A stretch of 64,000 bases of DNA from Desulfovibrio desulfuricans (GTDB lineage Bacteria; Desulfobacterota; Desulfovibrionia; Desulfovibrionales; Desulfovibrionaceae): the NCBI RefSeq assembly GCF_024460775.1, contig NZ_JANFYZ010000002.1, positions 156,954 through 220,953 of the forward strand, given 5' to 3'. The stretch's first letter is position 1, and each line of letters starts with the position of its first letter. Under the pieces are notes generated by a model that saw only the letters and a list, made by a program, of their open reading frames with translations, did not search any database and had not been told where the DNA came from. Below are positions 25,646 to 34,520 of the stretch, piece after piece. The translations under genes and the position numbers were made by a program.

Positions 25646-26305
25646 TCACCCCTTCAGCGCGGAAAGATCATGCGCGCGCAGCGTGTTCATGGTGGTGAAG
25701 ATGCGGCGCACCATGTAAACCATGATGATAACCGCGAAGATGGCGTCTGTGGAAATGCCAATTTCCACAAGATGCGGGGCCTGGTTGGCCAGCAGGGCCA
25801 GGGTCATGTGCGCGCCGTTTTCCATCAGGCAATAGCCGAATATCTGCTTGATGATGTTGCGCTGCACCACAATGCACATAACGCCGATCATGAAGTGACC
25901 AAGCGATACGGCCAGTACAGGCTCAAGACCGTGCTGGGTAATGATGGGCACCTGAACCGTGCTCACCACAAAGTGGCACAAGAGCAGCAGAACGGCTGAC
26001 AGTATGACGACCACAGATGTGGGAATGACCATTCCCTGCGCTTCAGGGTCGCTCATTTTGCCGAGGGCCTTGTACATTATCAGCGGCACAAGGATGACCT
26101 TGGTCAGAACGGCGGTTCCGGCCCAGGTATACAACTCGTGCGCCTGCATCAGGCCGCCCAACGCAATGAACGAGAGCACCAGCACGGCAGACTGCACAGC
26201 GTACAGCAAGGCGGATGTTGTGGCTTTTTTGCAGGTGACCACCATCAGGGATGTGACCACCAAAAGCCCCGCGAGATTGTTGATGATTATACTTGAACTC
26301 AACAT
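25646..26305 (-). CDS. hyfE: Small membrane subunit HyfE (NuoK-related)
   Basis: This 219-residue protein has about seven membrane helices and a length close to E. coli HyfE (216). The C-terminal half carries NuoK-type features, including FGYCLMENGAHMTLALLANQAP with a Glu in a membrane helix, a candidate ion-channel residue. It lies 2 bases after hyfD and before hyfF, the standard hyf order. Its role is to form part of the membrane arm that links the antiporter-like subunits to HyfC. Confidence 0.92.
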   Translation of the reverse strand: MLSSSIIINNLAGLLVVTSLMVVTCKKATTSALLYAVQSAVLVLSFIALGGLMQAHELYTWAGTAVLTKVILVPLIMYKALGKMSDPEAQGMVIPTSVVVILSAVLLLLCHFVVSTVQVPIITQHGLEPVLAVSLGHFMIGVMCIVVQRNIIKQIFGYCLMENGAHMTLALLANQAPHLVEIGISTDAIFAVIIMVYMVRRIFTTMNTLRAHDLSALKG

Positions 26306-26307
26306 GC

Positions 26308-27804
26308 TTAGCCTCCGTGGTTCAACCAGTAAACGGCCATGATGCTGGAACAGAACGACATGAAAACAAGGATGGCCAGCACCAGCTTCATGGCGGCGGG
26401 CACAGGCTGCGCCTGCGCCACAACCTCAGAGGGTTTGCCGGGTACAGTCTTGCCGAACCAGTAGAGGAACCAGGCAAAGCTGCCCACGGATTCGATCATG
26501 ACCAGCACCGTCAGCACCAGCACCAGCCAGTGGGTTGAGCCAAGGGCAAAACCAGTGGTGAAGATGGGGTACTTGCTGAAAAAGCCATTGAGCGGCGGCA
26601 CGCCGGTGATGGCCAGTGCCGCCACGCAAAAGCCCACGCCCAGCAGAGGCAGGCGTGACAGGATTCCCTGCAACTGGGTGAGGGTGCGCGTGCCGCATGT
26701 GTAGCTGAGCGCGCCAGCAACAAGGAAAAACAGGCTCTTGGCAAAAGCGTGGTTGAAAATGTAGGCGATCGCGCCAAACAGCAGCACCGTATTGCGCAGA
26801 ACAGGGTCCGTGCACAGGGCGGCCAGAGAAATGGCAAAGAAGATGTACGAAAGATGGGTGATGGTGGAATAGGCCAGCAGACGCTTCATGTCGGTCTGCG
26901 GCAGGTACATGATGAAGCCGTATATAAGGGTTATCACGGCCATGACCATACCCACCTGACCAACAACCGGGGGAATGTCCCCGGCAGCCATGACGGCGCG
27001 GGCAAAGATGAACACGCCCACCTTGACCATGGATGCCGCGTGCAGGTAGGCGCTCACCGGGGTGGGCGCTTCCATGGCGTCGGGCAGCCACATATGCATG
27101 GGAATCTGGGCGGACTTGCCCCAGGCCGCAAAGAGTACGCCGCCCACGACGATGATCTTGGCTGTGTCGCCAAGCCCGGCAATGCCGGAAAGGGCGAAGG
27201 AGCCTGTTTCATGGAACAGCCATGCCGCAGCCACATACAGGCCCAGAGCGCCAAGGTGGGTCACCAGCAGGGCCTTCATGGCCGAACGTAGCGACTTGGG
27301 CGTCTGGTAGTAACCAATCAGACCCCACGAGCAGCCGCCGGTGATTTCAAAGAACAGCAGCTGGCCAAAGAGGGTTGAGGACAGCGTAAGCCCGGCCATT
27401 GCGCCGATAAAGGCCAGCATGATGGCGTAAAAACGGGTGGTGCCTTCATGCGGATGCTCGCGGTTGCCCTTGGTCAGGTAGGCTGTGGAATACAGCACCA
27501 CCAGAAAACCGAGAAAAACCACGGCAAAGCAGATGAGCGTGCTTACCCTGTCTACGAGTACGCCGAATATTTCCACTGTGTGCCCAGCCCCGCCAAACAT
27601 GGCGGAGTTGTAACTCACAAGGCTGAATGTGCAGTTTTCGGGCATACCTGCGTTGAAGTATGCCAGACCAAGGGCCGCGCTGCCTGCCGAAGCGGCAAGG
27701 GCAACCACCAGCGCCAGCGCCCGTGCCGCGCGATACGGCAAACAGGCGGCGAGCAACGCGCCGATGAACGGTATCAGGATTGTTGCCAGTGCAATTTTAT
27801 CCAT
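26308..27804 (-). CDS. hyfD: Antiporter-like membrane subunit HyfD
   Basis: This 498-residue NuoL/M/N-type protein has about 14 membrane helices. Family features include FFEITGGCSWGLIGYYQ (helix 5 region), WGKSAQIPMHMWLPDAMEAPTPVSAYLHAASMVKVG split around the helix 7 Lys, and DMKRLLAYSTITHLSYI. It is the second of three antiporter-like subunits encoded here. The position between hyfC and hyfE matches E. coli hyfABCDEFGHIJ. It is not found in the smaller hyc (FHL-1) type, so this cluster is of the larger FHL-2 type. Confidence 0.93.
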   Translation of the reverse strand: MDKIALATILIPFIGALLAACLPYRAARALALVVALAASAGSAALGLAYFNAGMPENCTFSLVSYNSAMFGGAGHTVEIFGVLVDRVSTLICFAVVFLGFLVVLYSTAYLTKGNREHPHEGTTRFYAIMLAFIGAMAGLTLSSTLFGQLLFFEITGGCSWGLIGYYQTPKSLRSAMKALLVTHLGALGLYVAAAWLFHETGSFALSGIAGLGDTAKIIVVGGVLFAAWGKSAQIPMHMWLPDAMEAPTPVSAYLHAASMVKVGVFIFARAVMAAGDIPPVVGQVGMVMAVITLIYGFIMYLPQTDMKRLLAYSTITHLSYIFFAISLAALCTDPVLRNTVLLFGAIAYIFNHAFAKSLFFLVAGALSYTCGTRTLTQLQGILSRLPLLGVGFCVAALAITGVPPLNGFFSKYPIFTTGFALGSTHWLVLVLTVLVMIESVGSFAWFLYWFGKTVPGKPSEVVAQAQPVPAAMKLVLAILVFMSFCSSIMAVYWLNHGG

Positions 27805-27822
27805 GACTTCTTCCTCGACGCC

Positions 27823-28800
27823 CTAGAGCTTGCTGAAGTAAAAGACGAATGCCAGGGCCGCCACGCCGAAACCGGACCATGTGACGCGCGGGGTCAGCAA
27901 AAAGCGCCCGCGCGCAAGGCTGTTTTCGTACAGCGAGGCCAGCACAAAAATGACCAGCAGCTTCAGAACGAATATGACTGTGGCGGTCAGCACGGATACA
28001 ACGCTGAGGCTCTCGGGCGTTACATTGCCAAAGGGCAGAAACACGCTGATGAACACGCTGGCCACAACTGCCTGCTTGAACTTCACGCCAAGGCAGACCA
28101 GGGCAAGACCGGGGCCGGAATACTCGGTCAGCGGGCCTTCCTGAAGCTCCTGTTCCGCTTCGGGGTAGTCAAAGGGGATCTTGCCCATTTCAATAAACAC
28201 GGCAAAGGCGCAGGCCACCATGGCCAGTGCCGCTGCCGTGGGCATGGAGCCGCCCCAGTTCTGGCGGAATATCTCGCTGATGACGCCGAGGTTGGTGGAA
28301 CCAGCAATAAGGGCCGCCACCAGCAGGGCCAGCATGAGCACAGGCTCCACCAGTACGCCCAGCAACATTTCGCGGCTTGCGCCCATGCCCGCAAAGGGGC
28401 TGCCGGAATCAAGCCCGGAAAGGGCGAAGAAAAAGCGGTAGAGAGCGAAAAGATACAGCAAGGTTATCAGATCTGCCGCGCTCGCCATCTGGGAGCCGGT
28501 CACGATCAGGGGCAGCGTCATGGCGATGGCCGCTGCGCTGGCAATGAGCACAAAGGGCATGATGCGGAAAATGATGCCCGACTGCGCAGGGGCCACTTCC
28601 TGCCGGGTCATGAGTTTGGCCAGGTCTCGGTAGTCCTGTAACACGCCAGCTGCCCCCAGGGGGCCAAGGCGCGAGTGCATTCTGGCCCGGATTTTACGCG
28701 AAATGCCGGACAGCAGAGGGGCCAGCAAAAGCAGAAGCAAGGTCTGCGCTGCGGCCAGCAGCAAGGATACCGGCCAGGACAAGGATTGCATGGTAAACAT
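27823..28800 (-). CDS. hyfC: NuoH-like membrane anchor subunit HyfC/HycD
   Basis: This 325-residue protein has about eight membrane helices and the NuoH family signature, including RMHSRLGPLGAAGVLQDYRDLAKL near residue 40 and FIEMGKIPFDYPEAEQELQEG near 190 with the conserved acidic residues facing the hydrogenase module. It anchors HyfG/HyfI to the membrane and forms the ion-coupling interface. The ATG at 28800 has GGGGG before it and lies 8 bases after hyfB; the frame is open further upstream inside hyfB. Confidence 0.93.
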   Translation of the reverse strand: MFTMQSLSWPVSLLLAAAQTLLLLLLAPLLSGISRKIRARMHSRLGPLGAAGVLQDYRDLAKLMTRQEVAPAQSGIIFRIMPFVLIASAAAIAMTLPLIVTGSQMASAADLITLLYLFALYRFFFALSGLDSGSPFAGMGASREMLLGVLVEPVLMLALLVAALIAGSTNLGVISEIFRQNWGGSMPTAAALAMVACAFAVFIEMGKIPFDYPEAEQELQEGPLTEYSGPGLALVCLGVKFKQAVVASVFISVFLPFGNVTPESLSVVSVLTATVIFVLKLLVIFVLASLYENSLARGRFLLTPRVTWSGFGVAALAFVFYFSKL

Positions 28801-28808
28801 GATTCCCC

Positions 28809-30845
28809 CTAGGCGGCTTTGATGAGAAGCAGCGCGATAAGCGCGATGATGATATACAGGCAGTAGACGCGGAAATCGCCCTGCTGCAGCCGCTGCACAC
28901 ATATGCCGATTTTTTGTGCGGTGCGGACGATACGGGCAAGAATGCCGTCGTCCCACATGGGCTCCACACGCCGGGCAGTACGGATGACCGAGTCAAGCGC
29001 ACGCGACATGGCCGGGGCCGGATCAAGCGCCTGACGCAGGCGGTACAGCCCCGCAAACACGTGGCGCAGACCCTGTGTAAAGCTGCCGGCAGAAAGGGCC
29101 ATGCGTTCTTCGTAACCATAACCGCAGGCCCAGGGATCGTTTTTGCGGCGCATGGGCAGGCGGTCGGCCTTACCAGCCATAAAGAGCAGCAGGGGCAAAA
29201 GCATGCCGCCCAGCAGCAGAAGCATCACCAGCGTGGGCGAAAGCCCGGTGGCGGCATCTGCGCCGGGAACAAGCACACCCTGCCGTACGGCTTCAAAGTG
29301 CTGCTGGCTTGTGGTGAGTGAGTCGGCCACGGCGCTGATGACAGGGGCCACACAAGCCGCGCCCACGCCCAGCACCACGCACAGCGCGGCCAGCCCAAGC
29401 ATGGAAAGCGTCATGGCAGCGGGAACTTCAGTGGCTTCCGCAGCCTTGGCGCTGCGCGCCTGCCCGCAAAAGCTGATGCCGTATACCTTTACAAAGCACA
29501 TGGCGGCGAGAGCGCCGGTGATGGCCAGCATCACGATTGCCACAGGGCCGGAAAGGCGGGCAATGGCGGAAGAATGCTGGCTGATGCTCACAAGGCCCTG
29601 ATAGGTGTACCATTCACTGACAAAACCATTGAGGGGCGGCAGGGCCGAAATGGCCATGCAGCCAACCAGAAAGGACAGGGCCGTGCGCGGCATGCGCTTG
29701 CCAAGGCCGCCCATCTTCTCCATGTCCTTGGTGTGCACCTTGTAGATGATGGCACCAGCGCCGAGGAACAGCAGGCCCTTGAACACGGCATGGTTCAGCA
29801 GGTGATAGAGCGCGCCCAGAAATCCCAGAGCTGCCAGCAGCGGGTTTTTGAGGGCCAGACCCATGAGGCCCACGCCCACGCCCATGAGGATGATGCCCAC
29901 GTTTTCAACGGTGTGGTAGGCAAGCAGGCGTTTGATGTCGTGTTCCGCCAAGGCGTACATAACGCCCAGCACGGACGAAACAGCGCCGAAGGTCAGCACC
30001 ACAACACCCCACCAGACAGGCATATCCACGCCGCCCAGCAGGTCTGCGCCCACCTTGATGATGCCAAACACGCCGATTTTGACCATCACGCCAGACATCA
30101 TGGCCGAGGCGTGCGAGGGCGCGGCCGGGTGCGCCCTGGGCAGCCAGCCGTGCAGAGGGAGCATGCCAGCCTTTGCGCCGAAGCCGAAAAATGCCAGCAA
30201 AAAGGCTATTGATGCCATGGCAGGCGAAATCTGCGCCTGACGGAAGGCCGCAAAATCAAGGCTGTTGTTGGGCGTATGGCAATACATGATGAAGAACGAA
30301 GCCATGATCAGCACAGACCCGGCATGCGCGATGAAAAAGTAGAGCAAGCCGGCGCTGACGGCTTCGCTTTCCTGATCGGCAATGACCAGAAAGTAGGAAG
30401 ACAGCGACATGACTTCAAAAAAGATGATGAAGTAGAAGGCGTTGTCCATGACCATCAGCGCCACCATGGAGGCGATGAAGGTGTTCATGAAAAAGCCCAT
30501 GGCTGACGCGCCCTTGCCTTCGTATTCCCGCACATAGGCAATGGAATAGATGGAAGCGGCAACCGCCAGCAGGGATATGACGCCCGTCATGAAGGCTCCC
30601 AGCATATCCAGCCGCACGGCCAGATGCGCAAAGGGGAACGGCCCCGCGTAAACATGGTTGAGGGCATCTGCACGTTGCAGCAAAAAGGGCAAAACAGCGT
30701 ACAGACCAAGCGCGCCGCCAAGCGCGCCAAAAAGGCCGTTAATGGTAATGGCTGCCCGCTCGTTGCGGCCTAGCAGCAGGGAAAGCACGCCACCCGCCAT
30801 GTAGGCCAGCACAGCCCAAAGCAGGATTTCAAGTGGATCACGCAT
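28809..30845 (-). CDS. hyfB: Antiporter-like membrane subunit HyfB/HycC
   Basis: This 678-residue NuoL/M/N-type protein has about 15-16 membrane helices, near the 672 of E. coli HyfB. Family motifs include FFEVMSLSSYFLVIADQESE with the helix 5 Glu, GFGAKAGMLPLHGWLPRAHPAAPSH with the helix 7 Lys, and EHDIKRLLAYHTVENVG. A longer C-terminal region with an extra helix follows. It is the first antiporter-like subunit of the operon and overlaps hyfA by eight bases, indicating coupled translation. Confidence 0.94.
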   Translation of the reverse strand: MRDPLEILLWAVLAYMAGGVLSLLLGRNERAAITINGLFGALGGALGLYAVLPFLLQRADALNHVYAGPFPFAHLAVRLDMLGAFMTGVISLLAVAASIYSIAYVREYEGKGASAMGFFMNTFIASMVALMVMDNAFYFIIFFEVMSLSSYFLVIADQESEAVSAGLLYFFIAHAGSVLIMASFFIMYCHTPNNSLDFAAFRQAQISPAMASIAFLLAFFGFGAKAGMLPLHGWLPRAHPAAPSHASAMMSGVMVKIGVFGIIKVGADLLGGVDMPVWWGVVVLTFGAVSSVLGVMYALAEHDIKRLLAYHTVENVGIILMGVGVGLMGLALKNPLLAALGFLGALYHLLNHAVFKGLLFLGAGAIIYKVHTKDMEKMGGLGKRMPRTALSFLVGCMAISALPPLNGFVSEWYTYQGLVSISQHSSAIARLSGPVAIVMLAITGALAAMCFVKVYGISFCGQARSAKAAEATEVPAAMTLSMLGLAALCVVLGVGAACVAPVISAVADSLTTSQQHFEAVRQGVLVPGADAATGLSPTLVMLLLLGGMLLPLLLFMAGKADRLPMRRKNDPWACGYGYEERMALSAGSFTQGLRHVFAGLYRLRQALDPAPAMSRALDSVIRTARRVEPMWDDGILARIVRTAQKIGICVQRLQQGDFRVYCLYIIIALIALLLIKAA

Positions 30846-31467
30846 GCTGCACCCCCGACATGGTTATTGCCGCCGGGGCGGCATCATCACCGTGTTTTTC
30901 CTGCTCAAGCGCGGCAACACGTTTGCTGTTTTGCAGTTCTGCCAGCGTTTTTTCATCCACAAGGCGCAAAGCCGTGGTGGGGCAGGCCTCCACGCAGGCC
31001 GGGCGCGAGCGGAAGTAACATTGGTCGCACTTAACGGCGACGGTGCGGCGGCCCACATTCCAGGCCAGAAAAGGCGGCATGGAGTAATTGCTGCCCGGAG
31101 CGTCGGCCAGTTCTTCTTCCGGCACGTAATGCTCGTACACTTCCGGGTGCCCGGCTGGCCTGTCGGCAGCGGGGGTGATGGCCCCGAAAGGACAGGCCAG
31201 GCCGCACAGTTTGCAACCGATGCAGTTGCTTTCGTTGATGTGCACTGAATGCCCCGTGGCTGTGATGGCGTTCACCGGGCAGACTTTGGCGCAGGGCATG
31301 TCTTCGCAATGGCGGCAACTCACAGGCGCTGTGCCGTTGCCGTAGCGCATGACCTCAAGCCGGGGCCTGCTGAGCAGCCCCTGCTGCTCATGCGCCAGCG
31401 AACATGCCGCCATGCAGGTATTGCAGCCGATGCACTTGACCGGATCCGCAAAAATGAAATGGTTCAT
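30838..31467 (-). CDS. hyfA: HyfA-type four-cluster ferredoxin subunit of formate hydrogenlyase
   Basis: This 209-residue protein has four [4Fe-4S] binding sets: CIGCNTCMAAC near residue 12, CRHCEDMPCAKVCP near 51, CIGCKLCGLAC near 83, and CDQCYFRSRPACVEACP near 149. It resembles E. coli HyfA along its whole length and gives a second HycB-type electron carrier besides the one next to fdhF. It is the first gene of the hyf operon, 45 bases after the sigma54 promoter at 31512-31527. Confidence 0.94.
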   Translation of the reverse strand: MNHFIFADPVKCIGCNTCMAACSLAHEQQGLLSRPRLEVMRYGNGTAPVSCRHCEDMPCAKVCPVNAITATGHSVHINESNCIGCKLCGLACPFGAITPAADRPAGHPEVYEHYVPEEELADAPGSNYSMPPFLAWNVGRRTVAVKCDQCYFRSRPACVEACPTTALRLVDEKTLAELQNSKRVAALEQEKHGDDAAPAAITMSGVQHA

Positions 31468-31511
31468 AACCTTCCTCGTTACGCAAGGGATCGTGATAAT
31501 GGCCCTTGTTG

Positions 31512-31527
31512 AGCAGAATACGTGCCA
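31512..31527 (-). promoter_or_regulatory. Sigma54 (-24/-12) promoter of the hyf operon
   Basis: The minus strand reads TGGCACGTATTCTGCT, a full TGGCACR box and a -12 box with one mismatch (CTGC for TTGC) at correct spacing. It lies 45 bases before hyfA, with activator boxes at 31611-31650, about 85-125 bases upstream. Confidence 0.85.
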
Positions 31528-31610
31528 TTATGCACAAACCGAGTATTCATGCGCATTTTGGGGAATATCTCTGCCCGCTGTCCGTGCGGCGGGGTATCCA
31601 TAAAGCCGTG

Positions 31611-31650
31611 TTCGACACTTTTGACGAAGGGCTTCGACAGCTTCGACATT
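31611..31650. promoter_or_regulatory. Activator-box cluster upstream of hyfA
   Basis: Three TTCGACA units (31611-31617, 31633-31639, 31642-31648) and one TGACGAA unit (31622-31628) are packed into 40 bases, directly downstream of the focA stop. The stretch 31612-31628 is the reverse complement of the 17-base core upstream of hycB-fdhF. This is the expected layout for a multi-site enhancer of an FhlA-type activator. Confidence 0.75.
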
Positions 31651-32541
31651 TTAGCCGATGGTCGGGGACTCTTTTTGCGGCGCAGGTTTGGTGGCAGTCT
31701 GATGGTCATCGTGACCGTGCTTCAGGTAGATGAGCCAGTGGAACAGACCCACAAAAACGCCGCCGCCAAGGATGTTGCCAAGCGTCACAGGAATGAGATT
31801 CTTGAAGATGAAGTTCTGCCAGTTCAGCACAGAGGCGATGTGCGCGGGATCGGCCAGCTTGGCGGCCACTTCGGGCGGCATCATGTTGTTGCAGAGAATG
31901 CCGATGGGAATCATGAACATGTTCGCCACGCTGTGTTCAAAGCCGCAGGCGATGAAAAGACCCACAGGGAACAGACAGGCGATCATTTTGTCGAACAGCG
32001 AGCGCCCGGCGTAGCTCATCCACACGCCCAGGCAGACCATCAGGTTGCACATGGCCCCCAGAAAAACCGCTTCAATAAAGGTGTGAGTAAGTTTGTGCTC
32101 TGTGGTGTTGATGTAAAAGACTGCAATGCTGCCGCCGTTTTCCCAAGGGTGGCCGCTCAAAAGGATCAGTGCGACCAGGATAAGGCTGCCCACAAAGTTG
32201 CCAGCGTAAACCACGCCCCAGTTGGAGAACATCTGTCCCCAGGTGATTTTGCCGCTGGCACGGGGAATAAGCGTCATGGTTGTGGAGGTGAAGAGATCTG
32301 CACCCAGCACAATAACCAGCATGAGGCCCAGGCTGAACACCAGCCCGCCAACAATTTTGCCCGCCCCGGTCGCGTTGGCTATGGCGCAATACACAAAACC
32401 CAGCCCGATAAACACACCTGCCATGACGGCAAGCAAAAAAGCTTTGCGCGCGGGCTTGAGCGCCTTGCCCTCCATGACAGCGGCCGCCTTGTCGCACATC
32501 TGATACGGGTTCAGCGCTTCGAAGGAGGAAGAGTCAGCCAT
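31651..32541 (-). CDS. focA: Formate/nitrite channel FocA
   Basis: This 296-residue protein of the FNT family has six membrane helices. Hallmarks are AFLLAVMAGVFIGLG in helix 1, a re-entrant LGADLFTSTTMT loop, GNFVGSL, CNLMVCLGVWM and CGFEHSVANMFMIPIG, which holds the conserved central His in the pore. FocA channels are pentamers that move formate in or out depending on pH. It has its own sigma54 promoter and lies directly upstream of the hyf control region, so it is probably co-regulated and supplies formate to FdhF. Confidence 0.94.
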   Translation of the reverse strand: MADSSSFEALNPYQMCDKAAAVMEGKALKPARKAFLLAVMAGVFIGLGFVYCAIANATGAGKIVGGLVFSLGLMLVIVLGADLFTSTTMTLIPRASGKITWGQMFSNWGVVYAGNFVGSLILVALILLSGHPWENGGSIAVFYINTTEHKLTHTFIEAVFLGAMCNLMVCLGVWMSYAGRSLFDKMIACLFPVGLFIACGFEHSVANMFMIPIGILCNNMMPPEVAAKLADPAHIASVLNWQNFIFKNLIPVTLGNILGGGVFVGLFHWLIYLKHGHDDHQTATKPAPQKESPTIG

Positions 32542-32593
32542 AGTATTCTCCTTTGCATGGTAAATTGTTGAGCTTGGGAATTTTTACACATAT

Positions 32594-32609
32594 TGCAAAG
32601 TAGGTGCCA
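32594..32609 (-). promoter_or_regulatory. Sigma54 (-24/-12) promoter of focA
   Basis: The minus strand reads TGGCACCTACTTTGCA, a match to TGGCAC-N5-TTGCW at every conserved position. It lies 53 bases before the focA ATG. The region around it is AT-rich, unlike the GC-rich genes on both sides. Confidence 0.9.
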
Positions 32610-32645
32610 AATAAAATAAATACATTTTGGGTAGTTATGATAATA

Positions 32646-32683
32646 TTTTTGACATGCAATTTTGAGCGAATGTGTCGAAGCGC
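32646..32683. promoter_or_regulatory. Activator-like boxes upstream of focA
   Basis: TTTTTGACA (32646-32654) and TGTCGAA (32673-32679) lie 40-75 bases upstream of the focA sigma54 promoter and share the half-sites seen before hyfA and hycB. The match is weaker than at those two places, so a binding site is probable but not certain. Confidence 0.5.
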
Positions 32684-33341
32684 ACAAATGAGATCCGGAT
32701 CAATTATATGCATAGTAAAACATACAAAAATAGTATGTAATTGTGTAAAACACCGAAGTTACGAAGGTGGGAGATATGGTCGCGCCAAAGTATGCGCTGC
32801 TGTTTCAGGCAGAAGCTCTGAGAGTATCGTGAATTTTTACGCAATCTGCGTATGCTTGGATTTTGGTGAAGCGTCTCACATCTGTGCAAAGGCAGCTTGC
32901 GAAGAAGGTAATTGGGACGACTTAAAAGCGGAAAGGTTTGAGGGGGAAATTGCCCTCTGCTCGGTGAACGCAGAATGGTAGATTCATGTTACGACAGGCA
33001 GTCGAGGTGGGAATCTGACTGAATTTGCGGGCTGCAACCATTCATCATAGTTGCGCATTCGATCTGTCGCCAACCCTGACTGTGGAATGACTTAAGCCAT
33101 CGATACGCGTACTGCAGGCAACATTCCGTAAGCGTTTACTGAAGAAAAATGGCAGGGAACCGACCCAAAAACAGAAGGGAAACAGCTTTTGCGTGGCGGG
33201 AGTTACTTGGATGCAAAGCCTGATTTGCTGGCGCCTGATCTGCGCAGGGAGGCAGGGTGTTTTGGCGGTAGTCTTGAAGGTTACTGAGCCTGACAGATAT
33301 CAGGGCAAGGGCAAAACGGCCTGAGCGCCATGTCAAAGCAA
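32684..33341. other. Intergenic region between the FHL island and rplL
   Basis: About 650 bases hold no convincing gene. Open frames at 32604-32981 (plus) and 33136-33336 (minus) have poor composition, no clear ribosome sites and no recognisable motifs. The left part is AT-rich. No integrase, insertion sequence or tRNA is visible here. Confidence 0.6.
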
Positions 33342-33371
33342 TAAAAAAGGCGGAACCCTAAGGTTCCGCCT
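33342..33371 (-). terminator. Intrinsic terminator after rplL
   Basis: AGGCGGAACC and its complement form a strong stem with a short CTA-type loop, followed on the minus strand by a T run (33342-33348). It ends the ribosomal protein transcript right after rplL, so there is no read-through into an rpoB gene here. Confidence 0.9.
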
Positions 33372-33395
33372 CAAAAGCACGGTATAAAACCGAAC

Positions 33396-33776
33396 TTACT
33401 TCACTTCGACGGTGGCGCCAGCTTCGGTCAGCTGCTTCTTGGCTTCTTCAGCTTCTTCCTTGGACACGCCTTCCTTCAGGGTAGCGGGGGCGCCGTCAAC
33501 CTTTTCCTTGGCTTCCTTGAGGCCCAGGCTGGTCAGAGCGCGCACAACCTTGATGACGCCGATCTTGTTGGCGCCAGCTTCCTTCAGGATAACGTCGAAC
33601 TCGGTCTTTTCTTCAGCGGCTTCAGCAGCGGCAGCGGGGGCAGCCATCATCATGGCGGCGGCAGGCGCAGCGGCGGAAACGCCGAACTTTTCTTCGAGTT
33701 CCTTGATGAACTCAGAAAGTTCGAGAACGGTCATATTGGAGATAAATTCAACAACTTCTTCTTTGGTAACGGCCAT
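33396..33776 (-). CDS. rplL: 50S ribosomal protein L7/L12
   Basis: This 126-residue acidic protein has the L7/L12 N-terminal dimerisation helix ([19 protein letters not shown]), an Ala-rich hinge near residues 38-55 and the C-terminal factor-binding domain ([20 protein letters not shown] and [13 protein letters not shown]). It recruits translation factors to the ribosome stalk. It lies 51 bases after rplJ and is the last gene of the transcript, closed by the terminator at 33342-33371. Confidence 0.98.
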   Translation of the reverse strand: MAVTKEEVVEFISNMTVLELSEFIKELEEKFGVSAAAPAAAMMMAAPAAAAEAAEEKTEFDVILKEAGANKIGVIKVVRALTSLGLKEAKEKVDGAPATLKEGVSKEEAEEAKKQLTEAGATVEVK

Positions 33777-33827
33777 GATAAGTCTCCTGATCTTTGGCTT
33801 TAGTGCAAATAATTCGATGGTTGCTTG

Positions 33828-34352
33828 CTATGCGGCGTTGGATTTCTGATCTTCGATACCCTTGAGGGCATAAAGCAGACCACGCACCACGTTGGCGAAC
33901 AGCGAAACAAAGTTGGTGGGCACGGCGTTCATGGTGCCGAGCAACTGACCGAGGAGCTGTTCCCTTCCGGGCAGCTTGGCCAGTGCGTCAATCTGGGCGG
34001 CATCCATAGCCTTGCCGTCCAGGCTGGCGCAGCGAAGCTCAAAGAGCTTGCTTTGCTTGGCAAAATCGCTGAGCGCCTTGGCCACCGCCACGGGGTCATC
34101 GAACCCAAAGGCTACGCCGCAGTTATCATGGAACTTGTCCTTGATAGCGTTGTGCGTACCGTCGGTCAGAGCAATACGGGCAAGCGTGTTTTTAACGACG
34201 AGATATTCGCCGCCTGCATTACGCAGAGAAACGCGCAGGTTCGTCAGCTCTTCCACCGTCATGCCCTTGAAGTCCGTGATAACCGCAAAAGAAGCCTTGT
34301 CGGCGCGGGCCTTAACGGCTTCAATAATTACGGCTTTTCCAGACCTGTTCAC
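33828..34352 (-). CDS. rplJ: 50S ribosomal protein L10
   Basis: This 174-residue protein is L10, the base of the ribosomal stalk that binds L7/L12 dimers. It has the typical N-terminal [19 protein letters not shown] segment, [11 protein letters not shown], and a C-terminal helix that binds L7/L12. It follows rplA after a 168-base leader with RNA structure, where L10-L7/L12 normally controls its own translation. Confidence 0.97.
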   Translation of the reverse strand: MNRSGKAVIIEAVKARADKASFAVITDFKGMTVEELTNLRVSLRNAGGEYLVVKNTLARIALTDGTHNAIKDKFHDNCGVAFGFDDPVAVAKALSDFAKQSKLFELRCASLDGKAMDAAQIDALAKLPGREQLLGQLLGTMNAVPTNFVSLFANVVRGLLYALKGIEDQKSNAA

Positions 34353-34520
34353 GTGATACCTCTCACGTTCGGGGTTGCCAGGTGGAATGCCGAGCCAAAG
34401 AAGAAGTGTCTGGACAGGGTATTAAGAGCTTGCGCCCACCTGTCGTCTTCGACTCGAATTCCGTATCCTTAGACAGATTGTGGGCGCACTGACATACAGT
34501 GCGCCCACAGCCTTGAGAGC
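34353..34520 (-). promoter_or_regulatory. L10 leader region, with a perfect 12-bp hairpin
   Basis: The gap between rplA and rplJ is where the L10 ribosomal leader, bound by the L10-L7/L12 complex, is found in many bacteria. It holds a perfect TGTGGGCGCACT inverted repeat with a 7-base loop at 34479-34509, 11 bases after the rplA stop, with no T run. It probably acts as an attenuator or processing hairpin. I did not fold the full leader. Confidence 0.5.

Noticed and set aside
32604..32981. A 125-codon plus-strand frame next to the focA promoter
   Set aside because: Its composition is irregular, it has no ribosome site or homology that I recognise, and it overlaps the sigma54 promoter of focA.
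12462..33341. Mobile-element signs (integrase, transposase, tRNA attachment site) at the borders of the FHL island
   Set aside because: I looked at both borders and saw none; the idea of horizontal entry rests only on operon break and sequence likeness.
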